This document shows positions 9,592 to 19,637 of a DNA stretch of 64,000 nt, in pieces (position 1 is the first letter of the stretch; each line of letters starts with the position of its first letter). Origin of the DNA: Topomyia yanbarensis (lineage: Eukaryota; Arthropoda; Insecta; Diptera; Culicidae); assembly GCF_030247195.1 (NCBI RefSeq), contig NC_080671.1, forward strand, positions 100,985,845 to 101,049,844. The letters are read 5' to 3'. Made by a program: the position numbers and the translations under genes. The notes under the pieces are model-generated. The model had not been told where the DNA came from and did no database searches. It saw nothing but the letters and a program-made list of their open reading frames with translations.

Positions 9592-10900
9592 GGAGGGGCC
9601 ATTTAGTAGTCAATTGCTTCAAAAATGTTTGCACTATAGGGAGAAAACGTATCAGAAGGCTTTTAAGAGGATCAGTAACATTGAAAGCTGTGAAAATTAA
9701 GTCCACTATGTCAGAAAATTTCATTAGTCCGCTACTGGACTGAGTATCTGTTTGAAAAAAGGGGACACTAGGGGTTTTGGATGTCCCTGGAAGTGGTGGG
9801 TACTCCTTGTTAGAATTAATATTTCCAAGTCCTGGAGCAAATTGCTTCGGCTTTTGTGCATCACTTCCGTTGGATTTATTGGTTGTAGATGGCGCACTCT
9901 GAGTGGACGACACCTTGGCACCCTTACGGGGCAATGTAGGGGAGGCTGGATTTCTCCTCTTCCTGGATTCCCCTGGGTTAACCAAAGATGTTCCCTCTCG
10001 TGGGTCGTCAGATTCTTGCTCAACGTTAGCCAAACCAGCATAGGGATTTTCGGACAGGACAGATGGCGAAGCATTCTTTAGCATTTCTGCATAAGAACGC
10101 CTTGAGCGTTCCTTAAGGGAGCGCTTAATTTTATCCCCGCGCTGCTTGTACGCAGGGCATGATTTAAGAGCATGTGAAGGGCCCCCGCAGCAAATACACT
10201 TTTCAGTTTCTTTGTCGCAAGAGTCATCCTCATGCTCTCCTTCGCATTTGCCGCATCGTTTCTTATTTCCACAATATGTGGCTGTGTGGCCCAACTGCTT
10301 GCAATTGCTGCAGCTCATGACTCGCGGTACAAACAGGCGAACTGGTAGGCGAACCCTGTCAAGGAGGATGTAGTTGGGAAGAGAGGACCCGGCGAATGTC
10401 ACCCGAAGCGAGCCTGATAGAGAGTAGGTAGTCTTACCTCCCTCGGTGTTTGCGGTATACAATTGTTTGCATTCTAAGATCTTAATCTGTTCAAGAGAGG
10501 GGTCCTTAAAGCAGCCAACCCCGTGCTCCAACAGTTCTTCGCATTTCAGGCCCGGTTCGGACACTACCCCATCGATTTCACAGGCCACACAAGGCACGTA
10601 CGCTTTAAATTCCCGCGTAAAGCGCTCACAGCAAGCAATCGCGTTTGCCTGGCCGAGATCACTCACTAGAACACGTATCTTGTTTGCCCGAACACGTGTT
10701 ATCTGAGTTACGGCCGGGTAATTAGCAGTCAGATCTCGAGAAAGTTTTAAAATATTAACCGGTTTCTCTCCGGTCCGAAAATATACCACCCATGGCCCAG
10801 AGGAACCTTCTGGGTACTGCTTTATACGGGGAGCAATGCGAGTATTAGGGGGATCAGGGACTTCCATGATTACATCAGATGGTATTTCGCCCTCGGCCAT
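9563..10900 (-). CDS. LINE A ORF1: gag-like nucleic-acid-binding protein (445 aa)
   Basis: This RNA-binding/chaperone protein coats the element RNA. Three CCHC zinc knuckles are visible: C197-x2-C-x4-H-x4-C210, C216-x2-C-x3-H-x4-C228 and C235-x2-C-x4-H-x4-C248. Upstream, residues about 38-190 form an RRM-like/gag region with a hallmark ILECKQLYTA segment; downstream is a basic, Ser/Pro-rich stretch. The start at 10900 gives MAEGEIPSDVIMEV and fits homologous starts in copies B and C (short acidic N-termini). It is followed by ORF2 with a 29-nt overlap. The frame is intact and of the same length class as the ORF1 of copy C (440 aa). Confidence 0.93.
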   Translation of the reverse strand: MAEGEIPSDVIMEVPDPPNTRIAPRIKQYPEGSSGPWVVYFRTGEKPVNILKLSRDLTANYPAVTQITRVRANKIRVLVSDLGQANAIACCERFTREFKAYVPCVACEIDGVVSEPGLKCEELLEHGVGCFKDPSLEQIKILECKQLYTANTEGGKTTYSLSGSLRVTFAGSSLPNYILLDRVRLPVRLFVPRVMSCSNCKQLGHTATYCGNKKRCGKCEGEHEDDSCDKETEKCICCGGPSHALKSCPAYKQRGDKIKRSLKERSRRSYAEMLKNASPSVLSENPYAGLANVEQESDDPREGTSLVNPGESRKRRNPASPTLPRKGAKVSSTQSAPSTTNKSNGSDAQKPKQFAPGLGNINSNKEYPPLPGTSKTPSVPFFQTDTQSSSGLMKFSDIVDLIFTAFNVTDPLKSLLIRFLPIVQTFLKQLTTKWPLLAAIVSFDG

Positions 10901-11203
10901 TTAAGCACGAGGGCAGAGCGTTATATAAACGGGAATGTGTCTTATTATTTGATTACAAGGTAGAGTAAAAGTAGGGAAAAGGAAAGAAAGCAAACGAGGG
11001 AAAAAAAATAAAGCAAAACTTATCTGCAAACAACGTCGATTGTTCCGCACCAGCGAAAACAATGTGCTGGATTTACTTTCGGCACCAGCAGAACGGCAGC
11101 TAACGAACGAACAAAGGATGACCTTGACTCACTAAAATTTACACACCGAACACCACTGTGAAATATAACGATCCGTTCCGTTCAAAGGTTCGGAGACGTA
11201 TGA

Positions 11204-11216
11204 CGGATTACTCGTT
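11204..11216 (+). repeat. LINE A target-site duplication, right copy
   Basis: CGGATTACTCGTT, identical to 5055-5067, lies immediately 5' of the LINE relative to its own orientation. Confidence 0.9.
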
Positions 11217-11611
11217 GATGTTCGCTTACCACTGAACGGAACTCTGTGATCGTATGCCATTTTGGTAACTTCCTCCATCGATGAAAACTAAACGTTCCAC
11301 TTTGCTGGTATTATCATCACTGCTCAGTAGCGTACTGTGCAACACAGGAACGAAGATTTCATCTGTGCGCTCATTTGAGTTGTTAGCTTTCTGTACACTG
11401 ATTACAGAATCGTCGTTTCCCAATTGGTTTTGGAGCAATTCTGAAACACGCTTTTCCATCTCTGCAGCAATTCCAACGAGTACCGGACTTCTCTCTGTCG
11501 TATCATGGTAATCCAGCAGCTCCGCAACCAAAGCACACTGTTCTTTGCGGGCGACTCGTTTTGACCGTGCAGATGCATTTTCTGGAAGAGGTGTACGTAA
11601 CAACGGCACGG
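11204..11611 (-). pseudogene. THAP/P-element-like transposase, exon 2 (upstream part, split by LINE A)
   Basis: The minus-strand open segment from 11611 begins (after the split codon) VPLLRTPLPENASARSKR, a Pro-rich, basic linker after the THAP domain, and continues through an acidic, low-complexity stretch to IDGGSYQNG. The acceptor is TTTTCCAG at 11612-11619; the split codon with exon 1 restores the frame exactly. Towards 11230 this frame meets a stop, while a frame one base away reads on through the TSD into VIRRLRSQ (5039-5067), so I infer a small indel plus the LINE insertion. A possible alternative donor GTAAGC lies at 11229-11224, but its phase does not fit exon 3. Confidence 0.65.
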
Positions 11612-11667
11612 CTGGAAAATTTATTCGAGCATATTTGATACTAGTAAGAATATATTATTCACCTTAC
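11612..11667 (-). other. 56-bp intron of the THAP transposase gene
   Basis: Donor GTAAGG at 11667-11662 and acceptor TTTTCCAG ending at 11612. Removing it keeps one frame from the THAP domain into exon 2, which is good evidence that the two segments belonged to one spliced gene. Confidence 0.75.
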
Positions 11668-11902
11668 CTTCTTTCGAGAGAGTAGCTCGCGAGTTTTGTA
11701 AATATCGGTTTTCGTAATCAGCTGCACTAAAATGCAGCGAGCAAACGTATATGCCAGTGGTATTTGGAGGAATTCAGCAAAATTTCAACCACCTCTGGCG
11801 AATGGACTTGTTTTGTGGCAATGTATGTAGTGTAATTCGCTTACCGGTTGTTTTAATTTTATATGTGGTGATTCCACATGTTTTAATAGCACACTTCGGC
11901 AT
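11668..11902 (-). pseudogene. THAP/P-element-like transposase, exon 1: THAP zinc-finger DNA-binding domain
   Basis: From the ATG at 11902 the minus strand reads MPKCAIKTCGITT, the classic THAP start with Cys4 and Cys9, then TLHTLPQNKSIRQRWLKFC with the invariant Trp, and after one in-frame TGA at 11774-11776 the block VCSLHFSAADYEN, the C-x2-H-F zinc pair of a C2CH THAP finger. The domain binds the terminal repeats in P elements. The donor GTAAGG follows at 11667. Apart from the TGA all signature residues are present, so the gene died recently relative to other debris here. No P-type terminal inverted repeats were found in 11903-12050. Confidence 0.85.
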
Positions 11903-13795
11903 TTTACATCGAGTTAATCCGATAATTCAAACAGCAAATGTAATCGAAATGAAACGATTACCAACGATTCACTACTATGGAAAATGTGTAAACAACTAGT
12001 TCTACGTCACCAGGTTTCACTTCCCCTGTACGATAGTGTATTCATAGAGTTTTCGTGAACATTTTGAAAATATCGCCTTTTTCACATACACCATCAAAAG
12101 TTTTGCCTCGGGATTGCCACACCTTTATAGACAACATTGAACTGGCATCACGGAAGCTCCCACAAGCTTTGCATGGGCTTCCTTTTGCACTTCCCCTCTC
12201 CAAGCCCTCATGCTCGTTTGGCTGCACTTTTTAACAGTCCGTTTGGCTGCAACTTTTGACACTTCGCTAGTCTGCGTTTAAATTGTCTGTAGCTATAACT
12301 TGTTTTAGAGACATTCTAACACCATGCATCCTTCGACAAAGTTGTTCATCATATCCTGGACTACACTTCTATCTTATTGTAGGCATACTGCAGGAAGAAT
12401 TGTAGTCTGTAAAATTAAAAATGCAAAAAAGTAGGTTTTTCCATACTAATTTCCATACAAATTTCGAACGCAATGCGCTACGCCGGGTCAAAACCAACCG
12501 ACCCCAAATTTTGCACAGTTGTTTGGGACCCCAAATGGAACCAAAATAGTGCTGTGCTGAGAAAATGATCATTTTGCCCCACCCTAGTATATATGGGGCC
12601 TATAAAGCTGAAGGATCCGAACGGTTTTGGTTTTAAAATGCAAGTAAGGAATTATTGTGTTCACCCCCTTTCGGTTGAGGTGGAAGGAAGACTGGTACGA
12701 AAAATCAATCAACAGTACTCTGAATATACTGATTGCTTTTCATGAAGTTAAAGCAAACGGAGTGGAAGAAAACTGGTCTTTTCGTTTTCGATTTTCGTAC
12801 ATTAAAAGCTTGGAGCGCAAGGAGACGTATCGTTTAACCACTACTGCTGTGCAGGTATGTGGATCTAACAACGTATGTGCGGCGAGTACCGCAAGCTTAT
12901 GTAAACAGGTTGGTGAATTTGAAAGCGAGTGGATACACGTCATCTGGCAGGACACGAACAATGAACTGTGTAAACTGCCAATGTTTGAGGGAGAAAAACA
13001 CGAAAAATAAATACTACCCTCAAAATGTTGATTTACATTACCAATACACGAATTGCCTGTTGTTAGATTTGCAACTGGTGCTACAGTGATTTTGTACCTT
13101 TCAAGCTCCCTAGTGTAGGTTGTAGATCTCATCAAATGCAACACAAAACAATGTTTGAAAAATTCTGTACCTGTACCGTACCTTCCAAATCCTTATAGCA
13201 AAAATATTATTTTCTTGGCACTTTTGGCTAAGCTGTCATTTTTAACCGATTTAGCATTTTTTTAAATTGTCCTGGAAAGAAAAAAAAAACCTTTTCGACG
13301 TAGCGGTATGCTATGTCATGTTCTTTTGTTAAAAATGAATAGTGCGGTTTTGGGATAACAATACAAAATTTTCCTTGATGATATGAAAATTACTCCACAT
13401 TCTCACGCAGAAGCCTTTTTGTTTTAATAAAATTTTGGAGAGAACATTTAGTTCCGACCTGTTTATTATTAAAATCGGATGAATATGCTAGAGCTATAAT
13501 TTTTTTTGATAATTAGAAACTTGTTCGCATGAACTTTTAACGGGTTAGTAGTGCTTTGTCGCGCGCTGTCGGGTTTTATAATCTATCTTCTTCATTATTT
13601 TCCTTCCAATTTTGGCTTCAACGTTTACACACATACTTGGAATGTATACGTAATAACATATTATAAATAACAATATAAACCACTCTTGCAAATCTCATAC
13701 GAATCATAGAAGGCACAAAACGTACGCCATCTTACGACGAAAAGCATTCTAATGATTCTAATCAATTATTTTTAGCTCACCTGCGTTAAGCGTGT
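11903..13795. other. No gene recognised
   Basis: AT-rich sequence with short frames only. A 117-codon plus-strand frame at 12657-13010 begins MFTPFRLRWKED and has no family I recognise, no visible splice context and lies in repeat-like DNA. CGTTTGGCTGCA-type phrases at 12208-12260 echo the CTGCATTTGACA series at 772-830. Confidence 0.4.
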
Positions 13796-16043
13796 CAGGC
13801 CCGATGAGAGGGGGGGTCAGCCAGGGCAATTACCCTGGGGCCCGGGTCGCATTTAGGGGCCCGCGCTTTAACCCGGAAGATGGTCGAACACGTTCCGATA
13901 CAAATGGTAATAGTAATTTCTTTATAATCATTCGCCTTATTAAATTGTCATATGATGAAAGTGTAAAAAATGAAAACTTTATTTGATAGTTGTCTTTTGT
14001 TAAAACAAACGTTCTTAAGCGAGTTTTCCACTTTGTGTACATGTTAAAAAACAAACGAAGGAGTATACACTATAAATTATTGAGAAGCCAATTCAAAACA
14101 TGTTCGAAGAAAGCAATAGAGCGTCAAACAGAAATGCGAGCGCGAGGACAAACGCATCCGTTCTCTTCTACGTTCGATTCTTAATGGTGGTGCCGGTTGT
14201 TGGCTTGGAGATACTGTGCGCGATTGTTGTTGAGTGAAGATTTGTTCCTGTCAAATTCGTGGATATTTTTGCAGAAATAGGCATAGGAATCTACCATGGG
14301 TGCATAACCAGTGTTTTTTCTGGTGAAACGTCCCATTTTCGCTTGATAAGCATAAAAAGTTACGTATGAAGGAGTTGGTTTGTACGGAAGCATTCTCACC
14401 ATAAGAACAATGTTAGGGGCACCCGGGAAAATGGGAATATTCAGCTGTTATGAAAACCACTTCTCCGTTTCTTGGCATGATTTTATTAATCACGATGGTG
14501 TGTGAAGATAAGTCATGTAAGCACATATCTCTGGAGGCCTTTATATACGAGGATATTGTTGCTAACGTGGCAGCTTTCGTTGGTGTGCTGCACATTGTTC
14601 CGCGAAACACACGACTGTGCTTCTTAATGTTTGATATGGTGCATTTACAGGGCATTAACTTTTCCCGGATTGAGCACAATCTGTACGTTTAGTAATTGTT
14701 TTACTACCCGAGTAGCTAGTCTTGCAACACATTTCCAAAAATCAATAGCAAGACAATTCGTCTGCAGTCGTTTTTGCCGTGTATCTTTAGTGGAACGATT
14801 TTTAGCTTCTACTCTATGCGAGATGAGAAGGTAGACTGACCTTATTTAACCGGTGATAAAAAAGGATATTTTTTGTATTTTTAATTGCACGTTCAAGGAT
14901 TGTTCCCTCTAGCAAAATATCCCTAGCAAAGAATTGTGTTGAGATAGAACGGTAATTTTGGGCCTCGCCAAAGATGCATGTGATATCTATAAGAACCCAA
15001 TTATAATGTGCAAACTAAAGCAATCAAACAGTTCAGTTCAGCCAACAGCAGCAGTACTCGGTTGCCCGCTGTACTCGCAGTTGTTTAATTTGCGTCTGAT
15101 TACTGCGATGATTACTCTATATTGTTGTCGGGTTCTGCATATTCTCACAGCATATAAAAACCGGTTCCTACGTGAGACATAGCACATTGTTTATTTACAA
15201 AACCTGCATAATATCTACAATTAGAAACGGTTTAAACTTATGTAAATTAAAAATCTTTTTGATTTAATAATTTTAAACGAGAATTTCGAGCTGCATCTGC
15301 TACCTTCTCATCTTGCTTACAACAAAAGCTACAAACTGCTCCACCGTTACCAGCAAATAATCTCAATCCGTGTTCCTGCTTTGTCTGCACAGTAGAAGTA
15401 ATGTATCGTGTTCCAATTCAGTATGTCGAAAAAATGAGTGATGATTATAAGCAGATCATAAGTTTTGTTGTGGTCGAACTGTATTCCTGTTTACTTTTCG
15501 AGGCTTCCTTAAGATGTATTGTTAGAAGGACAAATGGAGCTAAAGATGGCCAATGTTTACACTCTACAATTTCACCATGTTAGACATACCGTGCTGATTA
15601 TGTTTCAGAACATCAATCAAGTAGAAGCGTTTGTTTTGCGAAACGAAATATATCGTTGAATGTGGCAACATGAAGTCAGAACCTCTGTATATATAGGCGA
15701 TGACACAAACGAGGTACGAATACACGAATTAGCACCGTGCGCCTCTAATTACGTCGATAATCGTTATTTACACCCGAGTACCCGCAAGTTGAAAAAATCG
15801 TTACTATGGAAATTTTACCCGATTTGGATACCACGGAATAAGAAGCTGTCGAAATTTAACCTGTCTGGCACGCTATCTGTGGATGTGGATATATGAGTCA
15901 ACCGGAGACTAATAGAAACCACGGACTCACGAATTTCCCATGGCAGAAGAGGTACCAACTCATGCTGAGCTAGACGGCTTAGGTTTAAAAGGGCCCAGCA
16001 GTAATACAAACCTTGGGGCCCGACGCGGCTCTCGACGGCCCTG
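13796..16043. mobile_element. Possible 2.2-kb DNA transposon with CAGG-type ends
   Basis: The left end CAGGCCCGATGAGAG resembles the reverse complement of the right end, CAGGGCCGTCGAGAG. Both are followed by GGGGCCC-rich sequence. Each end is flanked directly by CGTGT (13791-13795 and 16044-16048), a 5-bp direct repeat; hAT elements normally make 8 bp, so the class is uncertain. Small frames inside (for example a minus-strand segment at 15280-15390 ending RLKLLNQKDF with a CSFC motif) may be transposase or host debris; none is recognisable. Confidence 0.4.
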
Positions 16044-16489
16044 CGTGTACTGTTAAAATTATCCGGTCAAAAAAATGCGGACGAACATTGTCAGGCGATT
16101 TAAACAGTTTGACGTTTGACTCAACTCGCCTGTGCTAATTGCCCCTAGAAACAAATGCAATTTGCGAATGCGATTTAAAGGCGATTTCAACACTTAGACA
16201 AATTTTCGGGCGGCTGAAATGGACTTGCTTGTTTTTTGTGTTTTTCAAACATGGCGGTTCATGTTTGGCTTAAAAATTGTTATTTTAAACAACTTGCGTG
16301 TTCTCGCTTGTATTTTGTTTGTCTAGTGCACTTCATTTGGCCAACGAATGTGGGAAATTGTGGAATCGTGTGTAAGTATAGTGGAACAAGATCTTTGACC
16401 AAAAGTCTTAGTGAAAGTCAGATTGTGGTAAGTTTTGGTGTATAATACCAATTTCACCATTGATTCTTCCTATAGTTTGGTGGTGATTA

Positions 16490-16909
16490 CCCAAGCAGAG
16501 TCTGACAACAAATTGAAAACTAAACTTGATGTTGTGATGTTCGGCAATGATTACTCAGGTTGTTGTCATTTTGGTCGTTTTAACGGTTAAAAGATCAAAA
16601 TGGAGAGCAGAAAAATTGTCCTATGACATCAAACAGAAAACAAATTATGCTATCAGTGAGAGTAAATTGAAAGCTCATTGAGATGTTGAAATTTTTTTTG
16701 ATATCAAAATATGTATTCACTTTGATGTTTCACCAAGGAAATATAAACATAGAAAATTCTTCTAAGAAACAAGGATAGCAAAATGAGATCAAAATTTGAT
16801 GTCATATTTAAAAAATCTAAAACTGATAGCAAAATAAGATTTCAATTTGATGCTATTATCAAAATATGATTTCTACTTGTTGTTATTTTGATGTTCGACT
16901 TTGCTCGGG
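16490..16909. mobile_element. 420-bp TA-type MITE (CCCAAGCAGAGTC ends)
   Basis: The left end CCCAAGCAGAGTC and the right end, reverse complement CCCGAGCAAAGTC, are flanked by TA on both sides (16488-16489 and 16910-16911), as for Tc1/mariner-related MITEs. The interior is repetitive, with several ATCAAAATNTGAT words. Partial copies in reverse orientation lie at about 28345-28526 and 48583-48667, each ending in the same CGGGTA terminus. Confidence 0.72.
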
Positions 16910-17602
16910 TACCTAGTGCACTGATAAGTTTATGTGAGTAGATAATGAATCCGAAAATAAGTATTATTTGTGATTTTCGTATTAGGCAATTTAGGGCGAT
17001 TAAATGGTGCGTTCCTTGGGCGATTTAAGGGCGGGTAGAGCGGCAAAAAAATGACGGCGGCAAATCGCCCAAATGTTGCATTTAAAATAGCCCCCTAATT
17101 GCCAGCAATTTGCTGGCAACTTGAACGGAAATTAGCGCATCCGAGTTGGCAAATAGCCCCCCGTTAGCCAGCAACTTGCCCTTTTTGACTGGGTAACTGT
17201 CGAAATGAAATCGATTCCAGGAATGCCAGATTCTGTGTTACACAGATTTTCAATGTGCTGCACAGATTTTTGAAACTACTTAGAATTACACAGTTTCTGT
17301 TATTATAGAGTACTTGACAATCTGTAACTGTAATGGTGTGTTCCACGATTTGTTTACCTCAACCTGTCATGATTTTTGATAGGTGGAGGAAAACAAATCT
17401 AAAAAAAAGCTTTTCATTCGGATTATTTGCATGGTGGATCCAACCCATCCGGTATTGTAGTGTCTGGAATAAGTTTCACAGTGACACAGAGCATTTAAAT
17501 ACCATTATAAATACTCCAGGCAAACGATTTCAAACGCTTAAATTGACTGACAGTTTTACATATCACAGCTGGAGGAAAACAAACCCTCAAGTAGTGTTAT
17601 AC

Positions 17603-17996
17603 GATTTTCGATTGATTGACACCGGTGAAGTAGAGTGCACTGCAACTGCACCATTTTTGCACTTTCTAGCAGAAGTGCAGAAAACTGTCGGCCCTATTCT
17701 GCGCGGCGTGTGACGTGAGACGACTAATCTCACCTCACTTTACGTGACTTTTCTCACCCTATTCTGAGAGTCGACTCGGGTGAGGTGAGATTCCCCATTG
17801 CGGTTAAATGGGCGTCTCACGTCACCCGAAGTGACTCTTCAGAATTGGGTGAGAAAAGTCACGTAGAGTGAGGTGAGATTAGTCGTCTCACGTCACACGC
17901 CGCGCAGAATAGGGCCGTGTATGTTCCATTGCCACTTCTGCTAGAAAGTGCAAAACCAGTGCACTACACTACACCGGTGTCAATCAATCGAAAATC
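17603..17996. mobile_element. Foldback element with a second foldback nested in its centre
   Basis: Outer arms: GATTTTCGATTGATTGACAC at 17603 pairs with the reverse complement ending at 17996; the pairing continues inward through CACCGGTG and GCACTTTCTAGCAGAAGTG. The arms are separated by the inner element 17689-17917. The whole 394 bp could fold into one hairpin. A GGAGGAAAACAA phrase occurs nearby at 17384, 17571, 18155 and 18188, suggesting further repeat structure around it. Confidence 0.65.
17689..17917. mobile_element. 229-bp near-perfect palindromic MITE
   Basis: The left arm starts CGGCCCTATTCTGCGCGG and the right arm ends with its exact complement; about 108 bp of each arm pair with few mismatches around an 8-12 nt loop near 17800-17812. 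The flanks both show TGT (17686-17688 and 17918-17920), a candidate 3-bp TSD. There is no coding capacity. Confidence 0.75.
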
Positions 17997-18004
17997 CCAT
18001 TAGT

Positions 18005-18760
18005 GAAATCATTTGCATAGAACTCTATAGCGCACTTCTCGCCAACCTGGACTCCGCACTTTCAAAGTGCGAGAAATCAAAGTGCTACTGAAAACTGCGA
18101 GCTGTCAAAACACATAGACTAATACAGCTGCGTACCGTTTTGACGTTTGAATTGGGAGGAAAACAAATCGTTTACACGGCAAATTGGGAGGAAAACAAGA
18201 GTAATTTGCTCATTACCTCCGCAATAATCGTGTTCATGCTTGACGGTTCTATTTGAGTTGACGGTTGCAGGAGATTTCTTCCGAATGATCCATCGGACTT
18301 TCATTCACTGAAATGGATCATATAAAACGCTAAATTCGTCTTCGAAACAGATCCTATTCTCATCTTCCATAAGATGAACATGAATGATTGCACATTCGGG
18401 TGCAGAAAGTGTTTTTGACCGAGAAAAAGAGATGGTTGAATAAGATTAAATTTTTTAGCCTCAAATTCGTGAAATCAATATGAATTAACGCTTACCCTTG
18501 TGATTTATTTTGTGGATTAAGAAAATATGAATCCCGGAAATGCACGGGGCAAATAACACTATTTTTGCTGAGAGAAGGATTGCAGCAAAATTTTTCCCAG
18601 GCGTCTACTTCTCAGTATTTCAAAAATGTTAATCCAGTTTCTATGATAAATGGTTTTCTACTTTAAATTACCTATTTACAGCATTTATCCGATAGAATAA
18701 CAAAGATGACGGGGCATTTCTGGAGCTGGAACAACCAGATACCGCACTCTACAAGTCTCT
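18005..18760. other. No gene recognised
   Basis: Contains a short palindrome around GCACTTTCAAAGTGC at 18056-18070 and two copies of GGGAGGAAAACAA 32 bp apart. Otherwise AT-rich and featureless. Confidence 0.4.
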
Positions 18761-18792
18761 GGGTCAAATGTGTGTAGTACACACTGTGTACT

Positions 18793-19077
18793 TTGCATTA
18801 TTATTTCCACATAGTTGGGGGCAGCTCAGATATCAATTTGAGAGGCACCGAATTAATGGAATACTTAGGTAGTACAAATCTGCATATTCTTAATGCAGGA
18901 AACCGCCCAACATTTGCACGAGTTGGCAGAGAAGAGGTGTTAGATGTAACACTCTGCTCTGACGTTATTACGCATGAGTTGGCAAACTGGCTCGTACCAC
19001 ACGAGCTCCAACCGTCGTTATCTGATCATAAGTACATCGTCTGTGATAAATTAAACGTTTCACTAGATATCGTCACA
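18793..19077 (+). pseudogene. Non-LTR retrotransposon endonuclease fragment
   Basis: The plus-strand frame includes RGTELMEYLGSTNLHILNAG, then PTFARVGREEVLDVTLCS and a terminal PSLSDHKYIV. These match the C-terminal half of a LINE APE-type endonuclease, in which SDH is the catalytic Ser-Asp-His block. It is a family different from LINEs A-C (their block reads HGSDHLPI). It ends at a stop soon after the endonuclease, and no RT follows, so it is a dead-on-arrival piece. It lies downstream of, and in the likely intron or 3' flank of, the minus-strand exon pair at 19376-19837. Confidence 0.75.
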
Positions 19078-19375
19078 TAGCAGGGTAAACAGATATACGA
19101 ATAACAAAGACCACCAGAGCAATATTAACCTCTGGTACAAAAGTACAATGTAGTACACAAATCTTCAATATAGAGGATAGACGAAAGGTATTGGAAATGG
19201 TTACTAAAATGAGTATGGTAGAATAATAGTTGAATTATAATGGTTGAATATATCAATAGTGTTCTCACTATGGAAATGGTTCCGAAGATTTCTGGAATGG
19301 TATTTATTTATACGGGATATCTAGTCGAGCAAAGCATTATCAACGCTAAAAAATAAGCTCAATATTTTAGCGTAC

Positions 19376-19517
19376 CTGGCACCTGAAAGATTCCGGAGAG
19401 GGTTTTGATGTAATCCAAAGGTTTCACCACAACTTCGTACGTGCAAAGAGCCAAAATAACACATTCATGTTTGGTCAGAGTGTGTGGATCCCTGGGCATC
19501 AATACCGACGTTTGCTC
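19376..19517 (-). CDS. Host-gene exon B, second part of an Fn3-like extracellular domain
   Basis: The minus-strand exon is bounded by acceptor TTAATTACAG (19518-19527) and donor GTACGC (19375-19370). It reads EQTSVLMPRDPHTLTKHECV and then LALCTYEVVVKPLDY, with the Cys and Tyr pattern (C-x-YEV-x-V) typical of the F strand of fibronectin type III-like domains. It is 142 nt, entered in phase 0 from exon A and left in phase 1. Codon usage is richer in G and C than the surroundings. Following exons are not visible between 19077 and 19370, so the rest of the gene lies outside the recognisable part or is interrupted by repeats. It could be part of a receptor-type protein (for example a tyrosine kinase receptor ectodomain), but I cannot name the gene. 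Confidence 0.55.
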
Positions 19518-19637
19518 CTGTAATTAAAGAAAGCTGCTTCAGAATGTGGTTTTCTACTTTTTCCTTCATCTGTTTCATAATCAACGATTTCAAGTGTGAA
19601 TCTTTTCATTACCCTAAATAGCAAAATACACACGTAC

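Larger units (their letters stand above)
5068..11203 (-). mobile_element. LINE A: full-length I-like non-LTR retrotransposon, both ORFs open
   Basis: This is a 6136-bp element on the minus strand with a 303-nt 5' UTR, ORF1 (9563-10900), ORF2 (5854-9591), a 786-nt 3' UTR and a short A-rich tail (T-rich at 5068-5075 on the plus strand). It is bounded by the 13-bp TSD at 5055-5067 and 11204-11216. The architecture (gag-like ORF1 with three CCHC knuckles, then an APE-endonuclease/RT/RNase H ORF2) fits the I superclade of non-LTR elements; the precise clade name is not decidable by eye. It interrupts a THAP transposase exon. Since both ORFs are uninterrupted and the TSD perfect, this copy is young and potentially mobile. 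Confidence 0.93.

Noticed and set aside
11224..11229. Donor GTAAGC as the true end of THAP transposase exon 2
   Set aside because: Its phase does not fit exon 3, whereas the donor GTAGAA at 5038-5033 (beyond the LINE) fits in phase and continues the coiled coil; a one-base frame change upstream is then required.
12657..13010. 117-codon plus-strand frame, and the 126-codon frame at 17333-17713
   Set aside because: No recognisable domain; the second runs into a foldback element.
16490..16909. CRISPR-like array, because of recurring ATCAAAAT words
   Set aside because: Repeats are short, irregularly spaced and diverged, in a eukaryotic MITE with terminal inverted repeats and TA flanks.
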